This document shows, in pieces, positions 63,425 to 64,000 of a DNA stretch of 64,000 nt. Both the position numbers and the translations under genes were made by a program. The notes under the pieces were generated by a model. The model ran no database searches. It saw nothing but the letters and a program-made list of their open reading frames with translations, and was not told the DNA's origin. Numbering within the stretch: position 1 is the stretch's first letter; each line of letters begins with the position of its first letter. This DNA is from Forficula auricularia (lineage: Eukaryota; Arthropoda; Insecta; Dermaptera; Forficulidae), in assembly GCA_024734495.1 (NCBI GenBank), contig JALMQS010000105.1, positions 654,979-718,978 on the forward strand, written 5' to 3'.

Positions 63425-64000
63425 CGATGGTTTGTAATAGTGAACATCAATGTATCGTTTGCATCCTTATCTACGAAGCGACGTTCTCAATATTCTCCAA
63501 TACAAGATAAATAATAATGTAAATGGAAAATCTCACAACTGAAACTTGGAAAATTAGTCTTTCACCTTTTGGTTCGATAAAATAAAAATAGTAGCATCCC
63601 TTGACTTAATTTATATATATAATCAAATCTCGCTTGAACTGAATGTTTTCTACATTTGATTCAATCACGAATCAACTGTAGGGAATTTTTGTCAAATATT
63701 GAGTGAAAATAATATTTGAACTTATATATTTCTAACTTGAAATAATGATCTTAAATAAATTTTTTTATAATTTTTCTAACTGATATAACAAAGAATAATT
63801 GACCTATCAATGAGAAGTGTTTTGACCGCGCTTTATTTGAAAAAGATATTTTATCACGAGACTATTGCGGATTATGCTATTAAAGTCTGTGGAGTCTTAA
63901 ATCTGGATCAAGAGAGAAAAAAGATGTGATCCACTTAGCTACTTAGAAATAGCGCTTTCTCTAAGCAGCAATACGTGTGGGAATCGAACGGTAGCAATAA
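63425..64000. other. Right edge, nothing recognised
   Basis: AT-rich. At the very end GTGTGGGAATCGAACGG reads on minus as CCGTTCGATTCCCACAC, a T-arm-like sequence, but it is not followed by an acceptor stem and may belong to a SINE cut by the window. Confidence 0.35.

Noticed and set aside
63960..64000. Possible tRNA gene at the right edge (T-arm-like GTTCGATTCCCAC)
   Set aside because: No matching acceptor, D or anticodon arms could be assembled within the window.

Overview
This is a window of an AT-rich, repeat-saturated animal nuclear genome, most likely an insect. The evidence is spliced minus-strand genes with GT-AG introns of 0.1 to 12 kb, and a dense mixture of Tc1/mariner, hAT-like, Helitron, Penelope-like, copia, gypsy, non-LTR and tRNA-SINE sequences, many of them nested. 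Repeats with the motif ACCGACTTCAAAA, familiar from insect genomes, occur several times. No species can be named from the sequence alone. There is no bacterial-type operon, rRNA gene or CRISPR array.

Two host genes can be assembled exon by exon, both on the minus strand. The left gene (about 20.9 kb down to 1.4 kb, running off the left edge) looks like a FAM193-family gene. Nine exons are visible, with reading phases that join exactly from exon 1 to exon 8. It starts at a short CpG-rich promoter island near 21.1-21.3 kb. The right gene (61.9 kb down to 41.5 kb) is a short-chain dehydrogenase/reductase of the retinol-dehydrogenase-like type. Five exons join in phase and reach the stop codon; only the N-terminal exon is missing. 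A second copy of its last two exons, both open, lies 10 kb further downstream (30.6-31.0 kb).

Almost everything else is mobile DNA inside introns and in the 21-30 kb and 31-41 kb intergenic stretches. Highlights are: (a) a Penelope-like element with a well-formed hammerhead-ribozyme motif, and similar hammerhead-like cores in at least four other repeat families; (b) two LTR-retrotransposon remnants, copia and gypsy, each bracketed by inverted rather than direct LTRs, as expected from self-integration; (c) two Helitrons with readable termini, one confirmed by an empty site elsewhere in the window; (d) a DD37D (maT-type) transposase fragment that begins just inside the splice donor of a dehydrogenase exon, so that the reading frame runs from dehydrogenase into transposase; (e) a tRNA-like fold with a hairpin-expanded D loop inside a unit bounded by 51-bp direct repeats; and (f) a full-length Tc1-like DD34E element with a destroyed catalytic Asp.

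Limits: all family names come from reading translated motifs without a database search, and exon edges come from splice consensus plus phase agreement. Repeat boundaries marked as approximate are good to about 10-30 bases.
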